Assembly (NCBI RefSeq): GCF_014649995.1
Contig: NZ_BMUC01000005.1
Coordinates: forward strand, 59,940 to 123,939
Source of the DNA: Streptomyces griseoflavus
GTDB lineage: Bacteria; Actinomycetota; Actinomycetes; Streptomycetales; Streptomycetaceae
DNA: 64,000 nt
Reading direction: 5' to 3'
The notes beneath the pieces were generated by a model that did not search any database, was not told where the DNA came from, and saw only the letters and a program-made list of their open reading frames with translations. The translations under genes and the position numbers were made by a program. Positions 44,441-52,303 of this stretch are shown here, piece after piece; the first letter of the stretch is position 1, and the number at the start of each line of letters is the position of its first letter.

Positions 44441-45136
44441 ATGCGCATTCCCGCGCACTCGGTGTGCACGGCGATCCGGGACGACATCGTCGCGGGTGTC
44501 CACGAGCGCGGCGGCCGGCTCACCGAGGAAGTCCTCGCCCGCCGGTACGGCGTCTCCCGCGTCCCCGTCCGTGAGGCGCTGCGCACCCTGGAGGCGGAGG
44601 GCTTCGTCGTCACCCGCCGGCACGCTGGCGCGTGCGTGGCGGAGCCCACCGAGCAGGAGGCGGCGGACCTGCTGGAGATGCGCGCGCTCCTCGAACCGCT
44701 CGGTGCCGCCCGCGCCGCCCAGCGCCGCACCGAGGCCCATCTGAAGGTGCTGCGGGGTCTGGTCCGGCTGGGGCAGGAACGCGCCCGCCAGGGCAACAGC
44801 GACGACCTGCGCTCCCTGAGCGGCTGGTTCCACGAGACGCTCGCCCAGGCCTCCGGCAGCCCGGCGCTGACGTCGGCGCTGACCCAGCTGCGCTACAAGA
44901 TCGCCTGGATGTACACCACCGAGGGGCCGTCCGACCCCGTCGAGTACTGGGCGGAGCACGGCGCGATCGTGGACGCGGTCGCCCGCGGGGACGGCGAGCG
45001 CGCGAGGTCCGTCACGGCCCTGCACACCGAACGCGCGAGCGCCGGTCAGCGCCCGCGGTTCGGCTCCGGCGCCGGGCGCGTGGACCGTGTGAGGAACGCG
45101 CAACATCCCGTAAACACGCCGAGTCTGCGCCCTTAA
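44441..45136 (+). CDS. GntR/FadR-family transcription regulator
   Basis: 231 aa. Residues ~1-75 are the winged helix (AIRDDIVAGVHERGGRLTEEVLARRYGVSRVPVREALRTLEAEGFV) and ~80-200 the FCD ligand domain (LLEMRALLEPLGAARAAQRRT, WFHETLAQASGSPALTSALTQLRYKI, EHGAIVDAVARGDGERARSVTALHTE). Conserved His residues that bind metal in other FCD domains can be seen in WFHE and ALHTE. The ATG at 44441 has GGAGG. No obvious target gene beside it; it converges with ptsH. Ligand likely a small carboxylate, not determined. Confidence 0.9.
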   Translation: MRIPAHSVCTAIRDDIVAGVHERGGRLTEEVLARRYGVSRVPVREALRTLEAEGFVVTRRHAGACVAEPTEQEAADLLEMRALLEPLGAARAAQRRTEAHLKVLRGLVRLGQERARQGNSDDLRSLSGWFHETLAQASGSPALTSALTQLRYKIAWMYTTEGPSDPVEYWAEHGAIVDAVARGDGERARSVTALHTERASAGQRPRFGSGAGRVDRVRNAQHPVNTPSLRP

Positions 45137-45215
45137 CACGAGTGCCGTATACAAAGAGGGAGTTATTCGCGGGGGTTATTTCTGCTGCCCGTAAAAGGGG
45201 AACGCGGGAAATGCG

Positions 45216-45247
45216 AAAGGCCCGCCCGGGGAGCCGGGCGGGCCTTT
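45216..45247. terminator. 14-bp bidirectional hairpin
   Basis: Arms 45216-45229 and 45234-45247 (ending CCTTT on the plus strand, AAAGG at the other end), loop GGAG. Serves the converging GntR and ptsH genes. Confidence 0.8.
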
Positions 45248-45299
45248 CCGTGTGCGGTCGACAACCCGCGAAAAGGCGGTCACCGCATTCTCGAGGGCG

Positions 45300-45581
45300 T
45301 CAGACGGTCTCGGGAAGCTCCTCGAGACCCTCGGAGACCAGCTTCGCCAGACGGTCCAGGGCGGCATCCGCCCCTTCGGCGTCGGAGGCGAGGACGATCT
45401 CCTCGCCGCCCTGGGCGCCCAGGCCCAGGACGGCCAGCATGGAGGCCGCGTTGACGGGGTCGCCCCCGGCCTTGGCGATCGTCACCGGGACGCCTGCGGC
45501 CGTGGCGGCTCGGACGAAGATGGAAGCGGGGCGGGCGTGGAGGCCCTCGGCCCAGCCGACGTTGACGCGGCGCTCAGCCAT
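45300..45581 (-). CDS. ptsH: HPr, phosphocarrier protein of the sugar phosphotransferase system
   Basis: 93 aa. HPr passes phosphate from EI to sugar-specific EIIs. The phospho-His is H15 in EGLHARPASIF. The region equivalent to the Ser46 control site is VNAASMLAVLGLGAQGGEEI, with a Ser and the hydrophobic patch preserved. The ATG at 45581 is followed by normal HPr sequence. Start has GAAGGGCAGC upstream. The gene stands alone in Streptomyces, not with ptsI, as here. Confidence 0.96.
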   Translation of the reverse strand: MAERRVNVGWAEGLHARPASIFVRAATAAGVPVTIAKAGGDPVNAASMLAVLGLGAQGGEEIVLASDAEGADAALDRLAKLVSEGLEELPETV

Positions 45582-45758
45582 GTGTTGCTGCCCTTCGGTG
45601 TTCAGGGTTGTCTAGACCAGTTTCCCACATCGTGAAGCGTGCCGGAGAGCGGCATCGTGCCCGCTCCCGGCGACAGCCGGCCCGCGGCCTCGGCCCGGCT
45701 GTCGTCCACCACAGACTGCCTCGCGCCCCTGTCGCACGCGAGCCGTACTCTGGGGCCC

Positions 45759-48713
45759 ATGCAGATCTCGTCGGACCGGCACGAGTATCCCGCCCACTGG
45801 GAAGCCGACGTGGTGCTGCGCGACGGCGGCACCGCGCGCATCCGCCCCATCACCGTCGATGACGCCGAGCGCCTGGTCAGCTTCTACGAGCAGGTGTCGG
45901 ACGAGTCGAAGTACTACCGCTTCTTCGCGCCCTACCCGCGTCTGTCCGCCAAGGACGTCCACCGCTTCACGCACCACGACTTCGTGGACCGGGTGGGACT
46001 CGCGGCCACGATCGGCGGCGAGTTCATCGCCACCGTACGCTACGACCGGATCGGCGCCGACGGGACGCCCGCGTCCGCGCCGGCCGACGAGGCCGAGGTC
46101 GCCTTCCTCGTGCAGGACGCCCACCAGGGCAGGGGCGTGGCCTCCGCCCTGCTCGAACACATCGGAGCCGTCGCGCGGGAGCGCGGCATCCGCCGGTTCG
46201 CCGCCGAGGTACTGCCCGCCAACACCAAGATGATCAAGGTGTTCACCGACGCCGGGTACACCCAGAAGCGCAGCTTCGAGGACGGCGTCGTACGCCTGGA
46301 GTTCGGTCTCGAACCCACCGACCGGTCCATGGCCGTGCAGTACGCGCGGGAACAGCGGGCGGAGGCCCGCTCGGTGCAGCGGCTGCTGGCCCCCGGTTCG
46401 GTGGCCGTCGTCGGCGCCGGACGCACGCCCGGCGGTGTGGGCCGCAGCATCCTCGACAACATCAGGGACGCCGGTTTCACCGGACGCCTGTACGCCGTCA
46501 ACAAGGCGTTCGAGGCGGACCGCAGGGAACTCGACGGGGTGGCCGCCCACCGCTCCGTCCGCGAGGTCGACGGTCCCGTCGACCTCGCCGTCGTCGCCGT
46601 GCCCGCCGAGCACGTGCCCGAGGTGGTCACCGAGTGCGGTGAGCACGGGGTGCAGGGGCTCGTCGTCGTCTCCGCCGGCTACGCCGAGTCCGGCCCCGAG
46701 GGCCGCGAGCGCCAGCGCGCCCTCGTACGGCAGGCACGCTCGTACGGCATGCGGATCATCGGCCCGAACTCCTTCGGCGTCATCAACACCTCGCCGGACG
46801 TGCGGCTGAACGCGTCGCTGGCCCCCGAGTCGCCCCGCGCGGGCCGCATCGGGCTGTTCGCCCAGTCCGGCGCGATCGGCGTCGCCCTGCTCTCCCGCCT
46901 GCACCGGCGCGGCGGCGGCGTCACCGGGGTCACGGGCGTCTCCAGCTTCGTCTCCTCGGGCAACCGGGCCGACGTCTCCGGCAACGACGTCCTGCAGTAC
47001 TGGTACGAGGACCCCGACACCGACGTCGCCCTGATGTACCTGGAGTCCATCGGCAACCCCCGCAAGTTCACCCGCCTCGCGCGGCGGACCGCGGCGGCGA
47101 AGCCGCTGGTCGTGGTCCAGGGCGCACGCCACGGCGCCGGACCCCGGGGACACGCCGTACGGGCGACCCGGCTGCCCCACGAGACGGTGTCCGCGCTGCT
47201 GCGGCAGGCCGGGGTGATCCGGGTGGACACCATCACCGAGCTGGTCGACGCCGGTCTGCTGCTGGCCCGCCAGCCCCTGCCGACCGGGCCCCGGGTGGCG
47301 ATCCTCGGCAACTCCGAGTCGCTGGGACTGCTGACCTACGAGGCATGCCTCGCCGAAGGGCTGCGCCCGCACCCCCCGCGGGACCTCACCACGGCGGCGT
47401 CGGCGGCGGAGTTCCACGCGGCGCTCTCGCACGCGCTGGCCGACGAGACCAGCGACGCGGTCGTGGTGACCGCGATCCCCGCGGTGGGGGAGGGCCCGAT
47501 GGGCGACGCGGCCCTGGCGGACGCCCTGCGCTCGGCCGCCGCCGCTGCCCCGACCAAGCCGGTCCTCGTCGTCCACGTCGAACTCGGCGGCCTCGCGGAG
47601 GCCCTGTCGGCCGCGGCCGGCACGGCCCCCCAACCGCCGGCGCCCCCGGGGGCCGGAACCGGCCCGGCGGGGGACCGGCCCCCCGCGGGGGGCCCGGGCG
47701 CGGACCCGCCGCCACGGACGGGGCAGGGAACTCCCGCGGAGACGGGACCGGCCGCCGGTACGCCGGACGGACGGGGCGCGGTGTCCCCGGCGGGGAGCGG
47801 CCCGGCGGCCGCCGCCGGTCCGCCCACCCCCGTCGAGCCCCCCGAGGACGCTCACCTCATCCCCGCCTACCCCGCCTCCGAGCGCGCCGTCCGGGCCCTC
47901 GCGCACGCCGTCGCGTACGCCCAGTGGCGGCGGGACGCCGCCGAACCCGGCAAGGTGCCCGAGCACGAGAACATCGACGAGAGGGGCGCCGCCTCGCTCA
48001 TCGACACGCTGCTCTCGCACGGCGAGGACCTCACCCTCGGCAGCGACGACACCTGCGACCTGCTCGGCGCGTACGGCATCCACGTGTACCGCGCCCTGCC
48101 CGCCCCCACCCCCGACGCCGCGGCCCGGGCCGCGCGCACCCTCGGCTACCCGGTGGTCCTCAAGGCCACGGCCCCCCACCTCAGGCACCGCGCCGACCTC
48201 GGCGGCGTCCGCCTCGACCTCGCGGACGAGGAACAACTGCGCCGCGCGTACGGCGAGCTGACGGACCTGTTCGGCACGCCGGGGGAGCTGCGCCCCGTGG
48301 TGCAGCGCATGGCACCGCGCGGTGTCGACACCCTCGTCCGCGCGGTCATCGACCCCGCCGCCGGAGCCGTGCTGTCCTTCGGGCTCGCCGGGGCCCCCTC
48401 GCAGCTGCTCGGGGACATGGCGCACCGCCTGATCCCGGTCACCGACCGGGACGCGACCTCACTGGTGCGATCCATCCGGACCGCCCCCCTCCTCTTCGGC
48501 TGGCGGGGATCCGCGCCGGTGGACACCCCGGCGCTGGAGGAGCTGATGCTGCGGGTGTCGCGGCTGGTCCACGACCATCCGGAGGTCGTCGCGGTCACCC
48601 TGGAACCGGTCGTCGTCGCCCCGCACGGCGTCAGCGTCCTCGGCGCCTCCGTGCGGCTCTCCCCGCCGCCCGCCCGCGACGACCTCGGCCCGCGCACCCT
48701 CCCGGCGTACTGA
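45759..48713 (+). CDS. GNAT acetyltransferase fused to NDP-forming acyl-CoA-synthetase-like domains (Pat type)
   Basis: 984 aa. Residues ~20-190 form a GNAT domain (ARIRPITVDDAERLVSFYEQ, the acetyl-CoA-binding HQGRGVASALLEHIG and RGIRRFAAEVLPAN). Residues ~205-620 are CoA-binding and ligase-like domains (VGRSILDNIRDAGFTGRLYAVN, FAQSGAIGVALL, VSSGNRADVSGNDVL), and ~740-980 an ATP-grasp-like C-terminus (LLGAYGIHVYRAL, YPVVLKATAPHLRHR, GVRLDLADEEQL). A Pro/Gly/Ala-rich linker of ~70 residues sits at ~625-695. Streptomyces Pat enzymes of this kind acetylate acetyl-CoA synthetase. The order here is GNAT first. ATG at 45759 follows TCTGGGG. Confidence 0.88.
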   Translation: MQISSDRHEYPAHWEADVVLRDGGTARIRPITVDDAERLVSFYEQVSDESKYYRFFAPYPRLSAKDVHRFTHHDFVDRVGLAATIGGEFIATVRYDRIGADGTPASAPADEAEVAFLVQDAHQGRGVASALLEHIGAVARERGIRRFAAEVLPANTKMIKVFTDAGYTQKRSFEDGVVRLEFGLEPTDRSMAVQYAREQRAEARSVQRLLAPGSVAVVGAGRTPGGVGRSILDNIRDAGFTGRLYAVNKAFEADRRELDGVAAHRSVREVDGPVDLAVVAVPAEHVPEVVTECGEHGVQGLVVVSAGYAESGPEGRERQRALVRQARSYGMRIIGPNSFGVINTSPDVRLNASLAPESPRAGRIGLFAQSGAIGVALLSRLHRRGGGVTGVTGVSSFVSSGNRADVSGNDVLQYWYEDPDTDVALMYLESIGNPRKFTRLARRTAAAKPLVVVQGARHGAGPRGHAVRATRLPHETVSALLRQAGVIRVDTITELVDAGLLLARQPLPTGPRVAILGNSESLGLLTYEACLAEGLRPHPPRDLTTAASAAEFHAALSHALADETSDAVVVTAIPAVGEGPMGDAALADALRSAAAAAPTKPVLVVHVELGGLAEALSAAAGTAPQPPAPPGAGTGPAGDRPPAGGPGADPPPRTGQGTPAETGPAAGTPDGRGAVSPAGSGPAAAAGPPTPVEPPEDAHLIPAYPASERAVRALAHAVAYAQWRRDAAEPGKVPEHENIDERGAASLIDTLLSHGEDLTLGSDDTCDLLGAYGIHVYRALPAPTPDAAARAARTLGYPVVLKATAPHLRHRADLGGVRLDLADEEQLRRAYGELTDLFGTPGELRPVVQRMAPRGVDTLVRAVIDPAAGAVLSFGLAGAPSQLLGDMAHRLIPVTDRDATSLVRSIRTAPLLFGWRGSAPVDTPALEELMLRVSRLVHDHPEVVAVTLEPVVVAPHGVSVLGASVRLSPPPARDDLGPRTLPAY

Positions 48714-48783
48714 GGCCGCCCGGGGAGCGGAGGCGGGTGAGAGCGGTGCCTGGCAGTCAGTGGCCACCCGTAGGATGGGCGTC

Positions 48784-49368
48784 ATGGCCAAGACCAGTAC
48801 GACGACCCAGGGGCTGCGGGCGGCGATCGAGCGCAGCGGCTACTACCCGGCTCTCGTGGCCGAGGCGGTGGAGGCCGCCGTGGGCGGCGAGCCCATCCGG
48901 TCGTACCTGGTCCACCAGGAGACGACGTTCGACCAGAACGAGGTGCGGCGGCACGTGACCGTGCTCGTCCTCACCGGCAACCGCTTCATCGTCAGCCACA
49001 CCGACGAGCAGGCCGCGGACAGCACCTCCCCGACGCCCTACGCCACCACGTCGACGGAGTCGGTCAAGCTCGGCCGGATCTCGTCGATCGTGGTCAGCCG
49101 AGTGGTCGCCAACCCGGAGTCGTACAAGCCGGGCACGCTGCCGCGGGAGATCGTGCTCACCATCGGCTGGGGTGCCGTCGCCCGCATCGACCTCGAACCG
49201 GCCGCCTGCGGCGACCCCAACTGCGAGGCCGACCACGGTTACACGGGCAGCTCGACCGCCGACGACCTGAGCCTGCGCGTCAGCGAGGCCGGCGACGGGC
49301 CGGAGACGGTGCGCCAGGCGCTCGTCTTCGCGCAGGCCCTCTCCGAGGCGACCGCGGACACCCGCTGA
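48784..49368 (+). CDS. DUF5998 family protein
   Basis: 194 aa. Conserved actinobacterial protein of unknown function, matching DUF5998 as I remember it: TQGLRAAIERSGYYPALVAEAVEAAVGGEPIRSYLVHQETTFD at the start, beta-rich middle (VTVLVLTGNRFIVSHTDEQ, KLGRISSIVVSRVVAN), and a possible metal site CGDPNCEADHGY. The ATG at 48784 has AGGATGGG. Its stop overlaps the next ATG by one base (TGATG), so it is coupled to the phosphodiesterase gene. Confidence 0.85.
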   Translation: MAKTSTTTQGLRAAIERSGYYPALVAEAVEAAVGGEPIRSYLVHQETTFDQNEVRRHVTVLVLTGNRFIVSHTDEQAADSTSPTPYATTSTESVKLGRISSIVVSRVVANPESYKPGTLPREIVLTIGWGAVARIDLEPAACGDPNCEADHGYTGSSTADDLSLRVSEAGDGPETVRQALVFAQALSEATADTR

Positions 49369-50615
49369 TGGCCCACCCGCCTCCCCCCGCCGCCCATGAC
49401 CGAGGGCGCTTCGCGCCCGCCCCTGCCGATTCCGCGGTCTGGGACTCCCACCCGGAACCCCTCCCCCTCGACTCCGCCCCCGTGCCCGAGTACGGCACCG
49501 GTTCGCTCGCCGACCTGCTGCCCACGCTCGCCGCGGGCCTCGGCGTCCCCGGCATGACCGCCGGCATCGGGGAGCTGACCCCCGCCGACCGCAACTGCGT
49601 GTTCCTGATCGACGGCCTCGGCTGGGAGCAGCTGCGCGCCCACCCCGAGGACGCCCCCTTCATGACGTCGCTGCTCGGCAGCTCGCGCGGCGGCACCGGC
49701 CGCCCGATCACCGCGGGCTACCCGGCGACCACCGCGACCTCGCTGGCCTCCGTCGGCACCGGACTGCCGCCCGGCGCCCACGGCCTGCCCGGTTACACCG
49801 TGCGCGACCCGGACACCGGCGAGCTGATGAACCAGCTGCGCTGGCAGCCGTGGACCGCCCCCGGCGCCTGGCAGCCGTACCCCACCGTCTTCGAGCTGGC
49901 CCACCGGGCGGGTGTGCACGCCGCCCAGGTGTCCTCCCCGACCTTCGCGAACACCCCGCTGACCAAGGTCGCGCTCAGCGGCGGCTCCTTCCACGGGCGG
50001 CTCTCCGGCGAGGACCGCATGGACCTCTCCGCGGCACAGCTGGCCGGCGCGGACCGCGCCCTGGTCTACACGTACTACGCCGAGGTGGACGGCGCCGGTC
50101 ACCGCTTCGGTGTCGACTCCGACACCTGGCGCGGCCAGCTCGCCCACGTCGACCGGCTCGTCCAGCGGCTCGCCGAGCAGCTGCCGCCGCGCAGCGCCCT
50201 CTACGTCACCGCCGACCACGGCATGATCGACGTCCCCTTCGACGAGACGCACCGCATCGACTTCGACGAGGACTGGGAGCTGAAGGCGGGCGTCGCCCTC
50301 CTCGGCGGCGAGGGCCGCGCCCGGCACGTGTACGCGGTCCCCGGCGCGGCGAACGACGTACTGACCTGCTGGCGCGAGGTGCTCGGCGAGCAGTTCTGGG
50401 TGGCCTCGCGCGACGAGGCGATCGACTCCGGCTGGTTCGGGCCGGCCGTCGACGAGCGGGTGTACCGCCGCATCGGCGACGTGGTCGCCGCCGCGCGGGA
50501 CGACGTGCTGCTGATCGCCTCCGAGCGGGAGCCCAGGGAGTCGGCGATGGTGGGCAACCACGGCTCGATGACCCCTGCCGAGCAGCTCGTCCCCCTCCTC
50601 GAAGTACGCTCCTGA
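49368..50615 (+). CDS. Type I phosphodiesterase / nucleotide pyrophosphatase family
   Basis: 415 aa, alkaline-phosphatase superfamily. The metal ligands and nucleophile region are seen: VFLIDGLGWEQ (Asp), TAGYPATTATSLASVGTG with the Thr nucleophile, and YVTADHGMIDVPFD with the second metal pair Asp-His; a later NHGSMTP carries the final His. The protein lacks a clear signal peptide, so the site of action is probably cytoplasmic. Starts ATG 49368 with a one-base overlap of the DUF5998 stop. Substrate (nucleotide, phytase-like or phosphonate) unknown. Confidence 0.88.
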   Translation: MAHPPPPAAHDRGRFAPAPADSAVWDSHPEPLPLDSAPVPEYGTGSLADLLPTLAAGLGVPGMTAGIGELTPADRNCVFLIDGLGWEQLRAHPEDAPFMTSLLGSSRGGTGRPITAGYPATTATSLASVGTGLPPGAHGLPGYTVRDPDTGELMNQLRWQPWTAPGAWQPYPTVFELAHRAGVHAAQVSSPTFANTPLTKVALSGGSFHGRLSGEDRMDLSAAQLAGADRALVYTYYAEVDGAGHRFGVDSDTWRGQLAHVDRLVQRLAEQLPPRSALYVTADHGMIDVPFDETHRIDFDEDWELKAGVALLGGEGRARHVYAVPGAANDVLTCWREVLGEQFWVASRDEAIDSGWFGPAVDERVYRRIGDVVAAARDDVLLIASEREPRESAMVGNHGSMTPAEQLVPLLEVRS

Positions 50616-50658
50616 GGTTCCGCCCGTGACCGTCCCGCCGAAAGGTTTCCGACCCTCC

Positions 50659-51309
50659 ATGCCCGAGCTGGTGTTCTTCTCCGGAACGATGGACTGCGGG
50701 AAGTCGACGCTGGCTCTCCAGATCGAGCACAACCGTTCGGCGCGGGGCCTGGCCGGCATGATCTTCACCCGCGACGACCGCGCGGGCGAGGGCAAGCTCT
50801 CTTCCCGGCTCGGCCTGGTCACGGACGCGGTGGAGGTCGTGGACGGGCACGATCTGTACGCCCACGTCGTCGACCACCTCTCGCAGGGCGGACGCGTCGA
50901 CTACGTGATCGCCGACGAGGCGCAGTTCCTCGCACCGGACCAGATAGACCAGCTCGCCCGCGTGGTGGACGACCTCAACATCGACGTGTACGCCTTCGGC
51001 ATCACCACCGACTTCCGCTCCAAGCTCTTCCCCGGCTCCCAGCGTCTGGTCGAACTCGCCGACCGGGTCGAGGTGCTCCAGGTCGAGGCCCTGTGCTGGT
51101 GCGGCGCCCGCGCCACGCACAACGCCCGGACCGTCGGCGGTGTCATGGTGGTCGAGGGCGCCCAGGTGGTCATCGGCGACGTCGCCCAGTCGCCCGACGA
51201 GATCGGCTACGAGGTGCTGTGCCGGCGTCACCACCGCCGCCACATGACGGCCGCGACGGCCCGCGCCGCGGCCCTGTCCCCGGACGTGCTCCCGGTGTCG
51301 GCCACCTGA
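50659..51309 (+). CDS. tdk: Thymidine kinase
   Basis: Salvage enzyme making dTMP from thymidine. 216 aa from the ATG at 50659: FFSGTMDCGKST (Walker A), a DEAQF (active-site Glu/Asp and Gln) and the zinc-lasso LCWCGARATHN ... CRRHH. A GTG 11 codons upstream (50626) has a weak ribosome site and cannot be excluded; the family typically starts MPEL at the position chosen. It follows the phosphodiesterase gene by ~43 bp and may share its transcript. It ends 10 bp from a converging gene. Confidence 0.94.
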   Translation: MPELVFFSGTMDCGKSTLALQIEHNRSARGLAGMIFTRDDRAGEGKLSSRLGLVTDAVEVVDGHDLYAHVVDHLSQGGRVDYVIADEAQFLAPDQIDQLARVVDDLNIDVYAFGITTDFRSKLFPGSQRLVELADRVEVLQVEALCWCGARATHNARTVGGVMVVEGAQVVIGDVAQSPDEIGYEVLCRRHHRRHMTAATARAAALSPDVLPVSAT

Positions 51310-51318
51310 CGGCCGCGC

Positions 51319-52194
51319 TCAGCCGATACGGACTCCCGCACCGCTCACCCGCACGCGCGGGTCGCCCGCGCGCAGCGTCACCGTGAGCTCCCCGGGGCGG
51401 CCCATGTCCTCGCCCTGGTGCAGGGTGAGGACGGCGTCCCGCGCGACCAGGCCGAACTCACGGGCGTACGCGCCGAACGCCGCGGCCGCCGCACCCGTCG
51501 CCGGGTCCTCGACCACACCGCCCACGGGGAACGGGTCGCGGACGTGGAAGACGGTCGCCGATTCCCGCCACACCAGCTGGACCGTGGTCAGGTCCAGCCG
51601 CTGCATCAGGGCTTCCAGGCGCGCGAAGTCGTACGCGAGATCCGCGAGCCGGGCGCGCGTGGACGCCGCGAGGACGAGATGGCGGGCGCCGGCGAACGCG
51701 ATCCGGGGCGGGAAGGCCGGATCCAGATCGGCCGCCGGCCAGTCGAGCGCGGCGAGCGCCTCCGCGAGGTCGGCGTCGGCGATCTCCTCGACGTGCGGCT
51801 CGACGCTGGTGAGCGTGGCCCTCAGCGTCCCGTCCTCCTCGGTCACCTCCACCGGTACGGTGCCGGCGCGCGTCGCGAACACCAGTTCCCCGGGGCCGAC
51901 GCGCTCCGCGAGCGCGAGGGCGGTCGCGACGGTGGCGTGCCCGCAGAACGGCACCTCGGCCCGGGGACTGAAGTAGCGGATGCCGTACGCCCGCCCCTCC
52001 CGGCCGTCGAACCCTTCCGGCGGCGCGGTCAGGAACGCGGACTCCGAGTAGCCCAGTTCGGCGGCGAGGGCCAGCATGTCGGTGTCGTCCAGACCGGTGG
52101 CGTCCAGGACGACACCGGCGGGGTTCCCGCCGTCGGGCGTGCTGGAGAAGGCTGTGTAGCGCAGTACTTCGAGCCGTGAGGCGTGCGTCGTCAT
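51319..52194 (-). CDS. PhzF family isomerase-like protein
   Basis: 291 aa. The PhzF fold is recognised by LRYTAFSSTPDGGNPAGVVLDATGL (N-terminal strand, GNPA motif), the catalytic Glu region ELGYSESAFL, FCGHATVATALAL, and the C-terminal DPFPVGGVVEDPATGAAAAAFGAYARE. Family members catalyse proton-transfer or cyclisation; phenazine-pathway proof is lacking. Substrate unknown. It converges with tdk at a 10-bp gap. Start ATG at 52194 has no strong ribosome site (GGCATG context). Confidence 0.9.
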   Translation of the reverse strand: MTTHASRLEVLRYTAFSSTPDGGNPAGVVLDATGLDDTDMLALAAELGYSESAFLTAPPEGFDGREGRAYGIRYFSPRAEVPFCGHATVATALALAERVGPGELVFATRAGTVPVEVTEEDGTLRATLTSVEPHVEEIADADLAEALAALDWPAADLDPAFPPRIAFAGARHLVLAASTRARLADLAYDFARLEALMQRLDLTTVQLVWRESATVFHVRDPFPVGGVVEDPATGAAAAAFGAYAREFGLVARDAVLTLHQGEDMGRPGELTVTLRAGDPRVRVSGAGVRIG

Positions 52195-52303
52195 GCCCGG
52201 GCCAACACGGCGCGGGCCGCGGCTGTTCCCGCTGCCTGGTCCTGCCCCGTCCCGTCCGGTTCCGCCCGGTCCTGCCCGGGGTTTTCCCCGCGGGCGACCG
52301 CCG

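Noticed and set aside
45612-48425. A 937-codon minus-strand frame opposite the acetyltransferase
   Set aside because: Antisense shadow of a gene with unmistakable GNAT and ligase motifs.
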